Source: Daejeonella lutea
Lineage (GTDB): Bacteria; Bacteroidota; Bacteroidia; Sphingobacteriales; Sphingobacteriaceae
Reading direction: 5' to 3'
Assembly (NCBI RefSeq): GCF_900168015.1
Contig: NZ_FUYR01000004.1
Span: forward strand, 118,444-182,443
Length of the DNA: 64,000 bases
A program made the position numbers and the translations under genes. The notes beneath the pieces are model-generated. The model did no database searches. It was not told where the DNA came from and was given only the letters and a program-made list of their open reading frames with translations. Positions 18,479 to 27,180 of the stretch are shown one piece after another; position 1 is the stretch's first letter; each line of letters starts with the position of its first letter.

Positions 18479-18817
18479 TTAATCCCACATCGTTCCATCC
18501 AAACCCAATACGATACCAAGCCAGAGGCCAATGATATAGATCAGAACGCTTAGTATAATTGCAAGAACTCCGTTTATCTGCCCCTTAGCCCGCATTCGAT
18601 CCATGAAAAAGTAGAATGCCCCACCGGTAGCACCAGCTAGTGGAGTTACAATCAGGGGCCTGATCATCCAGAACTTCCCCCAAAGAGGATTTACGTTGTC
18701 AGCCCCGAATATAAAAAATGAGATAACAGCAAGTGCGATCCCTGCGCCGATCATCATAGGAGCAGCCAGAGAACCTTGCTCAGTTGCCGGTGTTTGTGAA
18801 TTTTGAGTGTGTACCAT
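18479..18817 (-). CDS. Small three-helix membrane protein
   Basis: 112 residues with helices at about 20-40, 52-72 and 84-105 and a polar N-terminus (TQNSQTPATEQ). Similar short proteins in Bacteroidota are often labelled as KefB-like, a name not supported by this length. Two identical-arm palindromes upstream (18864-18882 and 18958-18976) suggest that it is under a dedicated repressor. Spacing of 46 bp to the next gene suggests an operon with the DUF4153-like protein. Confidence 0.7.
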   Translation of the reverse strand: MVHTQNSQTPATEQGSLAAPMMIGAGIALAVISFFIFGADNVNPLWGKFWMIRPLIVTPLAGATGGAFYFFMDRMRAKGQINGVLAIILSVLIYIIGLWLGIVLGLDGTMWD

Positions 18818-18863
18818 GTTCTAAATTTTAATTTAATAAATAATGTTCAAGTTTTATTTAAAG

Positions 18864-18882
18864 TACTTTGAGTTGCAAAGTA
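18864..18882. promoter_or_regulatory. Operator-like palindrome, copy 1
   Basis: TACTTTG-AGTTG-CAAAGTA, a perfect 7-5-7 palindrome 47 bp upstream of the small membrane gene. It has the same arms as the copy at 18958-18976, and only the 5-bp centre differs. Confidence 0.7.
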
Positions 18883-18957
18883 TAAGTATAAAAAAATAGC
18901 TAGTCTTACTGTTTCTAAAAATAAATTGACTGCGTTCCATTTTCATATACCCAAAAG

Positions 18958-18976
18958 TACTTTGCGACTCAAAGTA
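18958..18976. promoter_or_regulatory. Operator-like palindrome, copy 2
   Basis: TACTTTG-CGACT-CAAAGTA. The spacing to copy 1 is 94 bp centre to centre, about nine helical turns, which would allow DNA looping. The cognate regulator is not encoded next to it. Confidence 0.7.
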
Positions 18977-19012
18977 AAGAAGAAAGAATGAGATGTGCAA
19001 ATAAATTTTTTA

Positions 19013-19040
19013 AGTTGAGAGTTGAGAGTTGAAAGTGGAG
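19013..19040. repeat. Heptad array AGTTGAG, four units
   Basis: AGTTGAG, AGTTGAG, AGTTGAA, AGTGGAG. The remaining gap 19041-19171 shows no gene. Confidence 0.9.
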
Positions 19041-19171
19041 AGTGAAAAAGGGCTTCTAAAGTACTGCCAGGATAATATTCATCGGATAAATTATTTTTCC
19101 GTTATGCGAATGATCTGACACTTGTCGTCGATTTCCACGCCATTGAAGCAGAATCGTAAAAGGGGCCAATC

Positions 19172-20068
19172 CTATTTCCTGCTTGAAATTAATGCCAGCC
19201 TCTTATAGGCATCAATAGGCATCATACCCACTTCCATTCTTCTTTTATCGAGGTTTCCCGGATCTTCAGTCGGACCTAGCTCTATTTGATTAGTTTTCGG
19301 GTCCAGGCTAGTAAATTGCGTACCATAGAGCTGTTTTTCGCCAGCTCCAAGCTTAATGCGATCATAAAGGTATGCATAGCTCTGTCCGTCCATGTCGCCA
19401 TTTTTAACCGCCAGCTCGATGTTCGGCAGTTGAGAGCGTTGCCAGGATTTATCGCGGTCAGAATGCTGGATAATAAGGAATATAGCATTCATCGCCTCTG
19501 CTCCAACCATCTTTTTGGTGGGAAATCCATGTTTAGACAAAATTTCTTTGAGCCTTGTACGGTTTTCAAGATCGGTTGCTGGCATATCTAATCCCTTTAC
19601 TACTGCCTCCTTTTTCAGATTATATCTATTAAGGATACTCTCCATATTTGCACCCCTGACCATCTGATCATTAACAAACATTTTGATTATATCCAGCTCC
19701 AATTCAGGATGGCTTACTTCAGTATTAAAACTTCTGCAGTGCACATAATCAGGAGAGTCCTTGTGTATAAAGTTTTTTCCGCACAAATATTCGAGTGTCT
19801 CTACATCAAGCTCCTTAAGGATTTCACTAACCTTCGCGATATCATTTCGCTGATTCACAATCTCCAGTCCGGTGAGCATAAGTTTTTTGTCAATCCTGGA
19901 TTTTGTTGCTCGTAAAGAATCGAACTGACGCTCCCCCAATTCATAATTTTTTTCAATTTTAGACATATACATCCGCCAGCTGAGCTTCCAGGCATCTGTG
20001 GCAGATAATTCTTGTGCAGGAGCAAGGGTTGCCCCAAGGCAGAGCAATAGTAAAAGGACGAATTTCAT
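19172..20068 (-). CDS. Secreted DUF6624-like protein
   Basis: 298 residues. A signal peptide (KFVLLLLLCLGATLAPAQ) precedes a helical region. The C-terminal half (about 165-290) carries the pattern RTRLKEILSKHGFPTKKMVG, then IQHSDRDKSWQ, GQSYAYLYDRI and KQLYGTQF, which fits DUF6624. The function of that family is unknown. The gene stands alone, divergent from the lipoprotein gene at 20303. Confidence 0.75.
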   Translation of the reverse strand: MKFVLLLLLCLGATLAPAQELSATDAWKLSWRMYMSKIEKNYELGERQFDSLRATKSRIDKKLMLTGLEIVNQRNDIAKVSEILKELDVETLEYLCGKNFIHKDSPDYVHCRSFNTEVSHPELELDIIKMFVNDQMVRGANMESILNRYNLKKEAVVKGLDMPATDLENRTRLKEILSKHGFPTKKMVGAEAMNAIFLIIQHSDRDKSWQRSQLPNIELAVKNGDMDGQSYAYLYDRIKLGAGEKQLYGTQFTSLDPKTNQIELGPTEDPGNLDKRRMEVGMMPIDAYKRLALISSRK

Positions 20069-20243
20069 AAAAGAAGATAGATGTACAATATAGCAGAATC
20101 AGCATCACCAACAAAATCATTAGCGTGGAAACGGATAGCTAATTCTGAAGGCTCGCAACAATACTTCCTGCTTTATCACAACAATTCGGCACCTGGCCGT
20201 TTTAAGCAGCCGCCTTTTTCCGAAAAATCACTATTTATAGGTA

Positions 20244-20274
20244 TTGCACGCAAAACCGACTGCCCCTAGCTTTG
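20244..20274 (+). promoter_or_regulatory. Bacteroidota-type promoter of the lipoprotein gene
   Basis: TTG (20244-20246), a 20-bp spacer and TAGCTTTG (20267-20274) match the TTTG / TAnnTTTG consensus of Bacteroidota housekeeping promoters. The ATG follows 28 bp downstream. Confidence 0.55.
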
Positions 20275-20302
20275 GGAAGCTTATTACTTTAATACCCACC
20301 CT

Positions 20303-21466
20303 ATGACCTCAATAAGAAATTCCTCCCTGGCTTTAATTGTTTTTCTTGGTATAATGCTGGCTGGTTGTGGTAAAGACACACCCGCAACTCCTGATACCGG
20401 CGGCAGCGGCACTGGAGGTGGTGGCGGCGTGACCTATACCGGGACCGTAGCTACTTACACTGAAATTCCTATCCCTACCATCGATATTCCCAATTTGATC
20501 ATTCCTAATTTGGGTGCATTCTATGTAACCAATAGGGGAGCATATGTGCATGTCCAGAACACAAAGAAACAGCTTTGGAGTGTTTACAAATATCACAACG
20601 GAGGAGCCATACCATGGTCTAATTATTCACCTGATTTCCCGCTCACCTCCTTTATTCCTTCTAGTTTCGCTAATGAAAAAGATATGGAACTGAGTTTTTA
20701 CTGGAATGGAAACGATTCAGGGAAGTACGGGATGTTTAATATGAATAATGGCAGTCCGTCTTTCAATTATACTGTTCCGATGCCTCCTAATGGACCAGGT
20801 GGCTTTTCAAATGTCATACCGGCAAAAAAAGGTTTTCAGCGACTATGGGGTATCATCGGTAATGAAATTTGGTCTGAGTCCGCAGTTGTCTCACCCAAAA
20901 AGTTTGATAAGATTGCCGAGATCCAGCTTCCGCTTGGAAGTTTCGTTACGAAATTCTTCGCTGATCCCGAAAATGAAACCGACTTATGGTGCGCAACTGA
21001 AAACAGGCTGTATCGGGTAAGTACTGTCGGTTCTACACCAGGATCAAAAGGAGGAATTCAAAATAACTGGGATTTCAGCAGCCTGGGTGCAGGAACTATA
21101 AATGCTATCATAAGTGTAGATAAGACCATAGTTATTCAATATGGAAACCGAATTTATCGCCAGGAGGGTACAAGCTTTAAGTCGCTTGGAACTTTGAAAA
21201 CTCCAGCCGGGGCGACTTCCAGTATTGCTACAAATGGCAGTACCATTGTTGCCTCCGACGGCAATTATTACAGCTTCTCGACGGGCTTATGGAAATCATA
21301 CATCGGCACTGGTGTCAGCCTCAGCCCTGCAGATATGAAAAAGTATGATGACCTCAAGACGATTTGTTCAGCAGGATTTCCAATTGGAGTGATCAACGGC
21401 TCAGGCGATGGGCCGGTGTATATTTTAACGCTTGATAAATTGGTAAAGATTACACCGAAATTGTAA
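20303..21466 (+). CDS. Hypothetical lipoprotein, possible beta-propeller
   Basis: 387 residues. The lipobox LAGC (Cys about 22) is followed by a glycine/threonine-rich linker (TGGSGTGGGGG). The body has repeated short strands with aromatic, Gly-Asn turns (WSVYKYHN, LWGIIGNEIW, LWCATENRLYRVS, QYGNRIYRQ), suggestive of a beta-propeller. No family is recognised. The ankyrin gene starts 19 bp after its stop, so the two are probably one transcription unit. Confidence 0.7.
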   Translation: MTSIRNSSLALIVFLGIMLAGCGKDTPATPDTGGSGTGGGGGVTYTGTVATYTEIPIPTIDIPNLIIPNLGAFYVTNRGAYVHVQNTKKQLWSVYKYHNGGAIPWSNYSPDFPLTSFIPSSFANEKDMELSFYWNGNDSGKYGMFNMNNGSPSFNYTVPMPPNGPGGFSNVIPAKKGFQRLWGIIGNEIWSESAVVSPKKFDKIAEIQLPLGSFVTKFFADPENETDLWCATENRLYRVSTVGSTPGSKGGIQNNWDFSSLGAGTINAIISVDKTIVIQYGNRIYRQEGTSFKSLGTLKTPAGATSSIATNGSTIVASDGNYYSFSTGLWKSYIGTGVSLSPADMKKYDDLKTICSAGFPIGVINGSGDGPVYILTLDKLVKITPKL

Positions 21467-21485
21467 ATTAGAGTTTTTGTTTCAA

Positions 21486-22595
21486 ATGAATTTAAATATC
21501 AAAGCCGCCATTGCGGTGGCCATTATCCTGCTGGCAGTATCACTACAGTCCCTCAAAGCACAATCTGGTCCCTGGGCTAGATACAACGGTAAGATGAAAG
21601 GTGAAGCCTTAGTCAGGGATTCTGATGGAGGTTATTTAAAGGAAGTACAGAGCATTGTTGAAGGTGGTGGCGATGTAAACTGGCAATTAGAGTCAGGCTT
21701 CAGTCCGCTAATGGCAGCTGCAGGCGGAGGACACCTGGAGATTGTAAAGTTCCTAATTGAGAAAGGTGCAGATCCGAACCTGAAGGATTCAAATGGCCGC
21801 ACAGCTTTGGATAGAGCTCAGCTGGCAGGTGCTAATGATGTAGTGCGCTATCTGCGATCACTGGCTACGCAGCCAGTTTCGGCGCAAAAGACTGATAATC
21901 AGACTGTCGTGATCCAGCCTGCAACTGCGCCAGCGCCAGCTGAAATGCCAGCAACACCTCCACCGGTCGCGAATAATGGTACAGCTACACCACCTGCGGT
22001 TGCAGTAATCCCTGCTGGGAAGTGGCCAGTATTTGGCACGTATAAGGTTGGTGACCGTGTCAAGTTCTTCGCAGGAAGCTGGAAGTCGGGTACAATCGTC
22101 GAAGTTGGCGTTCCTGGAGATAATACGGGGAAATTGGCGGCACCCAAGGAGCGACGTTACCTAATCGGACGGGAGGGTGCTGCTAACTGGAATGACTGGA
22201 CCGACTGGGGGAATGTAACCGGTTTAACTCGTGAACCATTCTGGACTAGTTTCTTCAACGGAGAATGGCGTCTTGGTGAAACCATGGCTGCAAATACTCG
22301 TGTCGAAGGAGGGTACCAGCGCGATGAATATACTTTTCATAAAGCGTCCGAAGCCTTACAGGTGAAATCAGACAATTCTTACAGCTGGAAAACTATCGGA
22401 GGCAAAGTGATAAACGGCACCTGGCGCCCGGCGGAAGATGGGGCAGGGATCATTTTGATAAATGCATACCAGGGAATCAACTGGACATTAAGGAACGAAA
22501 CCAATTCAACAGAAGAAAATATCCGGGGACTTCAAACATCCCGGCTGACCGCAGACGGAAAAATGAGCATTAAAGCACAAAGGCCCATTCAATAG
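21486..22595 (+). CDS. Exported ankyrin-repeat protein
   Basis: 369 residues from the ATG at 21486; an upstream TTG would add only three residues. The signal peptide (AIAVAIILLAVSLQSLKAQ) is followed by about two ankyrin repeats at residues 47-125 (SGFSPLMAAAGGGHLEIVKFLIEKGADPN, then DSNGRTALDRAQLAG). A proline/alanine-rich linker lies at about 135-175. An SH3-like segment follows (YKVGDRVKFFAGSWKSGTI), then a C-terminal domain of beta strands. Probably periplasmic; partner unknown. A heptad array begins 5 bp after the stop. Confidence 0.8.
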   Translation: MNLNIKAAIAVAIILLAVSLQSLKAQSGPWARYNGKMKGEALVRDSDGGYLKEVQSIVEGGGDVNWQLESGFSPLMAAAGGGHLEIVKFLIEKGADPNLKDSNGRTALDRAQLAGANDVVRYLRSLATQPVSAQKTDNQTVVIQPATAPAPAEMPATPPPVANNGTATPPAVAVIPAGKWPVFGTYKVGDRVKFFAGSWKSGTIVEVGVPGDNTGKLAAPKERRYLIGREGAANWNDWTDWGNVTGLTREPFWTSFFNGEWRLGETMAANTRVEGGYQRDEYTFHKASEALQVKSDNSYSWKTIGGKVINGTWRPAEDGAGIILINAYQGINWTLRNETNSTEENIRGLQTSRLTADGKMSIKAQRPIQ

Positions 22596-22600
22596 TATTG

Positions 22601-22628
22601 GAGGTCGGAAGTCTGAGGTCGGAAGTCT
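22601..22628. repeat. Heptad array GARGTCK, four units, plus anchor
   Basis: GAGGTCG, GAAGTCT, GAGGTCG, GAAGTCT, followed by GATGGATTTCCGAC, the reverse complement of the anchor GTCGGAAATCCATC seen next to other arrays. It starts 5 bp after the ankyrin gene stop. Confidence 0.9.
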
Positions 22629-22646
22629 GATGGATTTCCGACAAAA

Positions 22647-24308
22647 TTATTCCTTTTTCATCACCTCCCCATCAATCACCGCACTCGCATCCTGCGGATG
22701 GACCTTCGACACATTACCAAACTGAGGCATAAAAGTAGCCGAACTGCTGAGCGCCATATCGAGTTCATATTGTGAAGGGTATGGAGTGTGAACCAGGCTT
22801 CCTTCCGGGATCTCCGGATAAGTCTGGGCAAGGGTTTCTATCTTGTTAGGTCCTACACGCCGGTAGACAAATGTACGCTGGATCTGTTCGGGGTGACAAA
22901 TACCGGCAGCCCCCATAAGTTGTATGGCGCTAAATACGGACGACTTATGGTAGTTGAAAACGCGTACTTTCTTATCGGATACCACAAGCCCTTTGCTTAG
23001 CTCCGGATCCTGCGTTGCCACACCCGTTGGGCACGTGTTTGTGTTACATTCAAGTGCCTGTATACAACCGAGCGCAAACATCATCCCGCGGGCGGAATTA
23101 CACATGTCGGCACCCAATGCGAAGTTCTTTACCAGGTCAAACCCTGTAGCAACTTTGCCGGAAGAGATTATTCGGATATGCTTTTTCAGCCCAAAGCCAT
23201 TGAGTGCATCATAAACAAATGCCAGCCCGTCGCGCAAAGGCATCCCAACAGAATTCGAAAACTCCAGCGGAGCAGCACCCGTACCGCCTTCGGCACCGTC
23301 TACAGTAATGAAATCTGCATATATACCCGTTTCATGCATCGCTTTACAGATCGCAAAGAACTCGCTTTTATTCCCCACACATAGTTTGAAACCAATCGGC
23401 TTGCCTTCCGAAAGATCGCGTAGCTTTTTAATGAAGTGCACCATTTCAAGAGGTGTCGAAAACTCAGTATGCGCGGGAGGGGAGATCACATCTATACCCG
23501 GCTCGACCAGACGGATGCGGGCAATCTCGGGAGTAACCTTTCGTGCCGGCAAAATACCTCCGTGACCGGGTTTAGCGCCCTGCGAAAGCTTAATCTCAAT
23601 CATCTTAACCTGGGGGAGATGCGCACGTTCTTTAAAGGCCTCATCGTTAAATGTTCCATCGGTATTACGGCAGCCGAAATACCCGGTTCCAATCTGCCAG
23701 ATGATGTCACCGCCGGGTTGCAGGTGGTAGTCGCTCAGACCACCCTCGCCGGTATTGTGAGCAAAGTTTCCCAGCTTAGCACCACCATTCAAAGCCAGGA
23801 TAGCATTCTCGCTAAGCGATCCGAAGCTCATCGCTGAAATGTTAAAGATACTGGCAGAATAAGGCTGCTTACAATCGGGACCTCCTACAATCACCCTTGG
23901 ATCCTGGTTCAGGTCTTCGGGATGAATGGCTGCTATGCTGTGATTCAGCCAGGAGTAACCACTGTCATATACATTCAGTTGTGTACCAAAAGGCACAGTG
24001 TCGTCGACTGCTTTCGCGCGTTGATAGATCAGTGAACGGTTTATGCGACTGAATGGCCGGCCATCTGTGTTGCTTTCTACAAAGTACTGCTGAATTCCCG
24101 GACGCAAGGTCTCCATCATAAACCGCATTCTTCCCAGGACCGGAAAGTTCCGTGAAATACTGTGCTTCTCCTGGAAAATATCGATAACCCCAATTATCAC
24201 CAAAGGGCCAACCAGAATAAAAAGCCACAGTATTGGAGTCCAAACTAAACTAATCAAAAGTATCCCGACAACCAGGACTACCGAAACGTTAATAAAGAGT
24301 TTTCTCAT
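22647..24308 (-). CDS. FMN-binding glutamate synthase (GltS-like) family protein
   Basis: 553 residues from the ATG at 24308; an upstream TTG extension is not used. Two transmembrane helices at about residues 4-45 anchor it. The central FMN TIM-barrel shows ISAMSFGSLS, GEGGLSDYHLQPGGD, KPGHGGILPARKV, FITVDGAEGGTGAAPLEF and RIISSGKVATGFDLVKNFALGAD. The cysteine cluster C-x5-C-x4-C (CIQALECNTNTC), followed by PTGVATQDPEL, matches the 3Fe-4S site of glutamate synthase. There is no glutaminase domain. Members are thought to be membrane-associated oxidoreductases; the true substrate is unknown. Confidence 0.88.
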   Translation of the reverse strand: MRKLFINVSVVLVVGILLISLVWTPILWLFILVGPLVIIGVIDIFQEKHSISRNFPVLGRMRFMMETLRPGIQQYFVESNTDGRPFSRINRSLIYQRAKAVDDTVPFGTQLNVYDSGYSWLNHSIAAIHPEDLNQDPRVIVGGPDCKQPYSASIFNISAMSFGSLSENAILALNGGAKLGNFAHNTGEGGLSDYHLQPGGDIIWQIGTGYFGCRNTDGTFNDEAFKERAHLPQVKMIEIKLSQGAKPGHGGILPARKVTPEIARIRLVEPGIDVISPPAHTEFSTPLEMVHFIKKLRDLSEGKPIGFKLCVGNKSEFFAICKAMHETGIYADFITVDGAEGGTGAAPLEFSNSVGMPLRDGLAFVYDALNGFGLKKHIRIISSGKVATGFDLVKNFALGADMCNSARGMMFALGCIQALECNTNTCPTGVATQDPELSKGLVVSDKKVRVFNYHKSSVFSAIQLMGAAGICHPEQIQRTFVYRRVGPNKIETLAQTYPEIPEGSLVHTPYPSQYELDMALSSSATFMPQFGNVSKVHPQDASAVIDGEVMKKE

Positions 24309-24432
24309 GGTATTCGTATTAAATCGCAGCACCTCACTGCAAATTTTAAAGGTAGCCAATTTAGTATGGAGGGGGAAACTTTGATGGTAAGGGGATTGTA
24401 AAGAACTTCGGACCTCAGCCCTGGGGTAGAAA

Positions 24433-24544
24433 TTTTACCGCAGAGAACGCAGAGTTTTTTTTATTGTGTTATGTAATTCCGCATCTTTTAAATCTCCGAC
24501 CAGCCTTTGCGTACTTTGCGTGTACTCCGCGCGCTCTGCGGTTA
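24433..24544. repeat. CGCAGAG-family element, gene-less
   Basis: Left arm TTTACCGCAGAGAACGCAG and right arm GCGCTCTGCGGTTAA (with TTTGCGTACTTTGCG before it) form a long imperfect inverted repeat around about 40 bp. It is the same family as the repeats flanking the GxxExxY pseudogene at 58.7-59.3 kb. It is followed by the anchor GTCGGAAATCCATCA. Confidence 0.8.
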
Positions 24545-24593
24545 ACCCTTGTCGGAAATCCATCATATCCAGCTTCGAACGCCGTTTAACTCG

Positions 24594-24992
24594 TTACTCT
24601 TCAATATTTTCAAAAAGCTGACCATGTTGTTTTCTAAAAATTCGTTCCATAAAGAACTTAACTGGCAATGGCGATTTGAACTTGATCTCTTCGTCAATCA
24701 CAGTAGAATCATCATCAGCCGTTAACACAAACTTCATTTCAATCTTAGTCAATTTGAAAACAGTCGCCCGAATAACAACTCTTTTGTCTGATTCATTTTT
24801 TTCAACTGTCACCGGATAAGTAAATGAAAATGGAATTAATCCAAATTTCAAGGTCTCATGAACTAAATAACTTTCGTCTCCTGTACGGTCAATTCGGGAA
24901 ATGACGGGGTGGACTGACACAAATTTTTGCATGTCAGTTAAATGATCAAAAACAAAGTCGATATCTTTTTTTAAGCGGAATGAAAGTCTCAT
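24594..24992 (-). CDS. SRPBCC-fold (START-like) protein
   Basis: 132 residues from the ATG at 24992, which begins MRLSFRLKKDIDFVFDHLTD as these small ligand-binding folds usually do. A longer start at 25073 would add 27 unconserved residues. The alternating strand pattern (KFVSVHPVISRIDRTGDE, LVHETLKFGLIPFSF, RVVIRATVFKL, then EEIKFKSPLPVKFFMERIFR with a long final helix) fits the SRPBCC/polyketide-cyclase-like superfamily. The ligand is unknown. It stands between two CGCAGAG repeat elements. Confidence 0.75.
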   Translation of the reverse strand: MRLSFRLKKDIDFVFDHLTDMQKFVSVHPVISRIDRTGDESYLVHETLKFGLIPFSFTYPVTVEKNESDKRVVIRATVFKLTKIEMKFVLTADDDSTVIDEEIKFKSPLPVKFFMERIFRKQHGQLFENIEE

Positions 24993-25080
24993 TGTTGGAC
25001 CTGATTGTGTTTGTAGGTATAAGGCAGGTGTAAGTTCGTAAAGTTTTAGGATAAAGCGAGGAAGCGTACTCATCGGCTTT

Positions 25081-25312
25081 TTAACCGCTGAGTCCGCAGA
25101 GTAAAACGCAGAGAGCGCAGAGGCTGGGCGGTGCTCAGAGGTTACAGTTTCGCTGGACCAGATAGCAATCAGATTTCGGTGCTTTTAGAGTGAAGAGGTC
25201 GCCGCCAATGCTGAAATGACGACATGCCAGGTCTGTGAAGTTGCCGCTCTCGCGTGAATCTAGTCATCCTCTCGGCTTACTTTGCGAAAAAACTCTGCGC
25301 ACTCTGCGGTTA
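25081..25312. repeat. CGCAGAG-family element with longer interior, gene-less
   Basis: Left arm 25081-25123 (TTAACCGCTGAGTCCGCAG, then ACGCAGAGAGCGCAGAGG) and right arm 25281-25312 (TTTGCG, then ACTCTGCGCACTCTGCGGTT) are inverted. The 157-bp interior has no open frame of note. The anchor GTCGGAAATCCATCATACC follows at 25329. Confidence 0.75.
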
Positions 25313-25340
25313 GATCTCAGCCCAGCCGTCGGAAATCCAT

Positions 25341-25375
25341 CATACCTCATACCTCAAGCCTCCTACCTCAAACTT
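25341..25375. repeat. Heptad array CATACCT, five units, overlapping a gene end
   Basis: CATACCT, CATACCT, CAAGCCT, CCTACCT, CAAACTT. The stop codon of the YdeI-like gene (25363-25365) is inside the array, so the array encodes the last residues. Confidence 0.85.
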
Positions 25376-25839
25376 CCTCCCCCAGACAAAAGCTTCCCCA
25401 TAAGTCCCTCAATTCTTGCCGCCTTCGTCTCCTCCCTCTTCGCCGAATAGATCCACTTCACATGCATCCTTTGATCGCTCTTGCTTAATTTGTTAAATGC
25501 TGCATGCGCCCTCTCATCCAACAGCAGGCAATCAATTAATTCCTCCGGAACTATGAAAGTTGAATGATCCTGATACAATATTACATGGACATAATCTCCC
25601 GCCTGTTTTTTAAGCTTTTTCCTTAGTTCAGCTTTAACCGGAAGGAATAGTCCGCCACCCTTCATCGGCGCCAGACTGTGATCAGAGATTTCAATATGGT
25701 CGATAGTGCCTTTCACCCGTAGCCACCCAAAATGTGCCCTGCTTATCCCTTCAATTTCCGGCACTTCGGCATAGGTCCACCCGCCTTTCATAGGCATTTT
25801 CTTGAGGAGGAGGGGTTGGTTGACTATGGGGGTGTCCAT
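25363..25839 (-). CDS. YdeI/OmpD-associated-like protein (DUF1905 plus OmdA domain)
   Basis: 158 residues. The N-terminal DUF1905-like barrel (about 10-95) shows GGWTYAEVPEI, HFGWLRVKGTIDH and LPVKAELRKKLKKQAGDYVHV. The C-terminal bacteriocin-protection (OmdA) helical part (about 98-150) shows VPEELIDCLLLDERAHAAF and the W-I-Y-S-A-K-REETKAARI motif. Family proteins are cytosolic and poorly understood. The final residues (GGGSLR) are encoded by a heptad repeat, so the tail may be a repeat-derived extension. Confidence 0.82.
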   Translation of the reverse strand: MDTPIVNQPLLLKKMPMKGGWTYAEVPEIEGISRAHFGWLRVKGTIDHIEISDHSLAPMKGGGLFLPVKAELRKKLKKQAGDYVHVILYQDHSTFIVPEELIDCLLLDERAHAAFNKLSKSDQRMHVKWIYSAKREETKAARIEGLMGKLLSGGGSLR

Positions 25840-25913
25840 CTAAACGCTGTGTAATTTCAACGCAAAGTTCGCAAAGTTTTAGGATAATGTGGGGAAGCGC
25901 ACACACCGTTTAT

Positions 25914-26025
25914 TTAACCGCAGAGGCCGCAGAGTAAAACGCAGAGAGCGCAGAGGCTGGACGCCTAACTCTGCGTCCTCGGCGAAAAACTCTGCGCACT
26001 GGCGTGCCTGCCGGCAGGGTTTAAC
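25914..26025. repeat. CGCAGAG-family element with nested CCTGCC palindrome
   Basis: Left arm TTAACCGCAGAGGCCGCAG to CGCAGAGG (25914-25957) and right arm beginning ACTCTGCGTCCTC form an inverted pair. The right arm is interrupted by the perfect palindrome CCTGCCGGCAGG at 26007-26018. The element ends near the anchor GTCGGAAATGCATCA. Confidence 0.8.
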
Positions 26026-26052
26026 CTCAGCCCAGCCGTCGGAAATGCATCA

Positions 26053-26073
26053 GACTTCCGACCTCCGACCTCA
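26053..26073. repeat. Heptad array GACYTCC, three units, overlapping a stop codon
   Basis: GACTTCC, GACCTCC, GACCTCA. The stop codon of the DUF6266 gene is at 26071-26073, the last three bases of the array. The anchor GTCGGAAATGCATCA precedes it directly. Confidence 0.85.
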
Positions 26074-26682
26074 CTCCACCACAACCGACCCCAAATATAC
26101 ACTCGTCGAACACCTGTCCCTTTCCTCGCTCACGAAAGCCAGGTAAACATGCAATTCACGCGATTTCAAATCGCTGCAGTCTAAGATTTCCCTTCCTTCC
26201 TTCCGCCGGGCACCGCAGATCTCTCCGATAAAATCAACCTTTTCATGATAGGCCAGTACCATCGCCCGGTCGGTATCGCCAGGTATCGCTTCCCAGGTTA
26301 TTTCGAGTATACCCGGTTGAGTATTGGTGACAGCTGGTGAAATAGGCTGCGGCAGATCACCCCAGGAGATTAAGGCTTTCGCCGGATCAACTTTGAAGTC
26401 TGCCGTCATTGCATTCAATTTAAGGTAGGACAAAGCGCTCCCAAAACCGTGCTGCTTAGCTGAATAGTTTTTGAATCCGAGTCGCACAAAAGGGGTTATT
26501 AATTTGAGCCATTCCTGGCAAGCTGCCAATTTCTCACGGTTATCAAGCTGCTTCTGACTCGGTGCTTTCGAGATCTTTTTTGGTAAACTTCTGATAACTC
26601 CCTGACCTTTCCAGGTGTAACCCACAACAGGCCCGACCTTTCCGCGGAAGGGCCCTAGAATTCCATTTATTAATCTTCCCAT
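26071..26682 (-). CDS. DUF6266-family protein
   Basis: 203 residues from the ATG at 26682. The N-terminus MGRLINGILGPFRGKVGPVVGY and the following KGQGVIRSLPKK and QLDNREKLAACQEWLK match the DUF6266 pattern, a family confined to Bacteroidota. The middle part (PGILEITWEAIPGDTDRAMVLAYHEK) looks like a fibronectin-type beta domain. There is no signal peptide. Function unknown. Confidence 0.8.
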   Translation of the reverse strand: MGRLINGILGPFRGKVGPVVGYTWKGQGVIRSLPKKISKAPSQKQLDNREKLAACQEWLKLITPFVRLGFKNYSAKQHGFGSALSYLKLNAMTADFKVDPAKALISWGDLPQPISPAVTNTQPGILEITWEAIPGDTDRAMVLAYHEKVDFIGEICGARRKEGREILDCSDLKSRELHVYLAFVSEERDRCSTSVYLGSVVVE

Positions 26683-27175
26683 AATCAATGTTTTAAGGTG
26701 AATAGCCTGTGTACGAACAGAGTGATTAAAGAGTTACCTAATTCTACTGAATTTAGATAGAGATTAGTCACAGGTTCTTCAAAGAATCTCCGTAAAACTC
26801 CCTGTAAGCTCCGAAGAAAGTCCGAAGGAAGTCCGAAGAATATATAGATGAGGTACAGGTTTGGTAATGGTGATTTTTAAGTTTGGGGAGGATATTAAAT
26901 GGTGGGTTTAGGAGGAGGGGAGGTGGTTGAATGAATGTAGTGAATTTTGGGACAAATGGGAGGTGTAAATCGAATAATTTGTCGTATTGGTCCAATCAAA
27001 AATGCCGGTACAATTTCTATTGCCCGGCATTTTATGAATAATAGTCCACTTGAGTTGTTGAGATTGCTTCGCTACAGTCGCATCCGATAACTATCGGATG
27101 ACACGATTGTTTTTCCGCCCAGATCTTATGCATCCTACAATCCTATGCATCCTAGACCAGACAAAAATCCTATTC
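26683..27175. other. Intergenic region with short repeats and a hairpin
   Basis: A frame at 26768-26995 (minus) is low-complexity and not convincing. AGTCCGAAGGA-like units repeat at about 26810-26840. CATCCGATA-AC-TATCGGATG at 27081-27100 is a perfect palindrome; a similar one occurs at 32365-32382. Confidence 0.45.
26992..27032 (-). terminator. Terminator downstream of the TldD/TldE genes
   Basis: AAATGCCGG at 27000-27008 and CCGGCATTT at 27024-27032 form a 9-bp stem. On the minus strand the stem is followed by a T-rich tail (TTTTTGATTGG). It is placed to stop transcription from the tldE gene that ends at 27176. Confidence 0.6.
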
Positions 27176-27180
27176 CTAGA
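27121..27180. repeat. AATCCTA-type dispersed repeat, copy 1
   Basis: Repeated ATCCTA words separated by 2-3 bases, ending CTAGACCAGACAAAAATCC. It is related to copies at 32651-32758 and 44867-44957, which share AATCCTACAATCC and CCAGACAA segments. It abuts the stop of a TldE gene, as does the second copy. Confidence 0.7.

Noticed and set aside
18479..18817. KefB potassium transporter
   Set aside because: At 112 residues it is far too short and lacks the CPA2 antiporter and nucleotide-binding domains.
20081..20269. Plus-strand frame of 62 codons before the lipoprotein gene
   Set aside because: Overlaps the inferred promoter and has no recognisable sequence features.
26768..26995. Minus-strand frame of 75 codons
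   Set aside because: Low-complexity proline/leucine-rich translation caused by short repeats; no start context or family.
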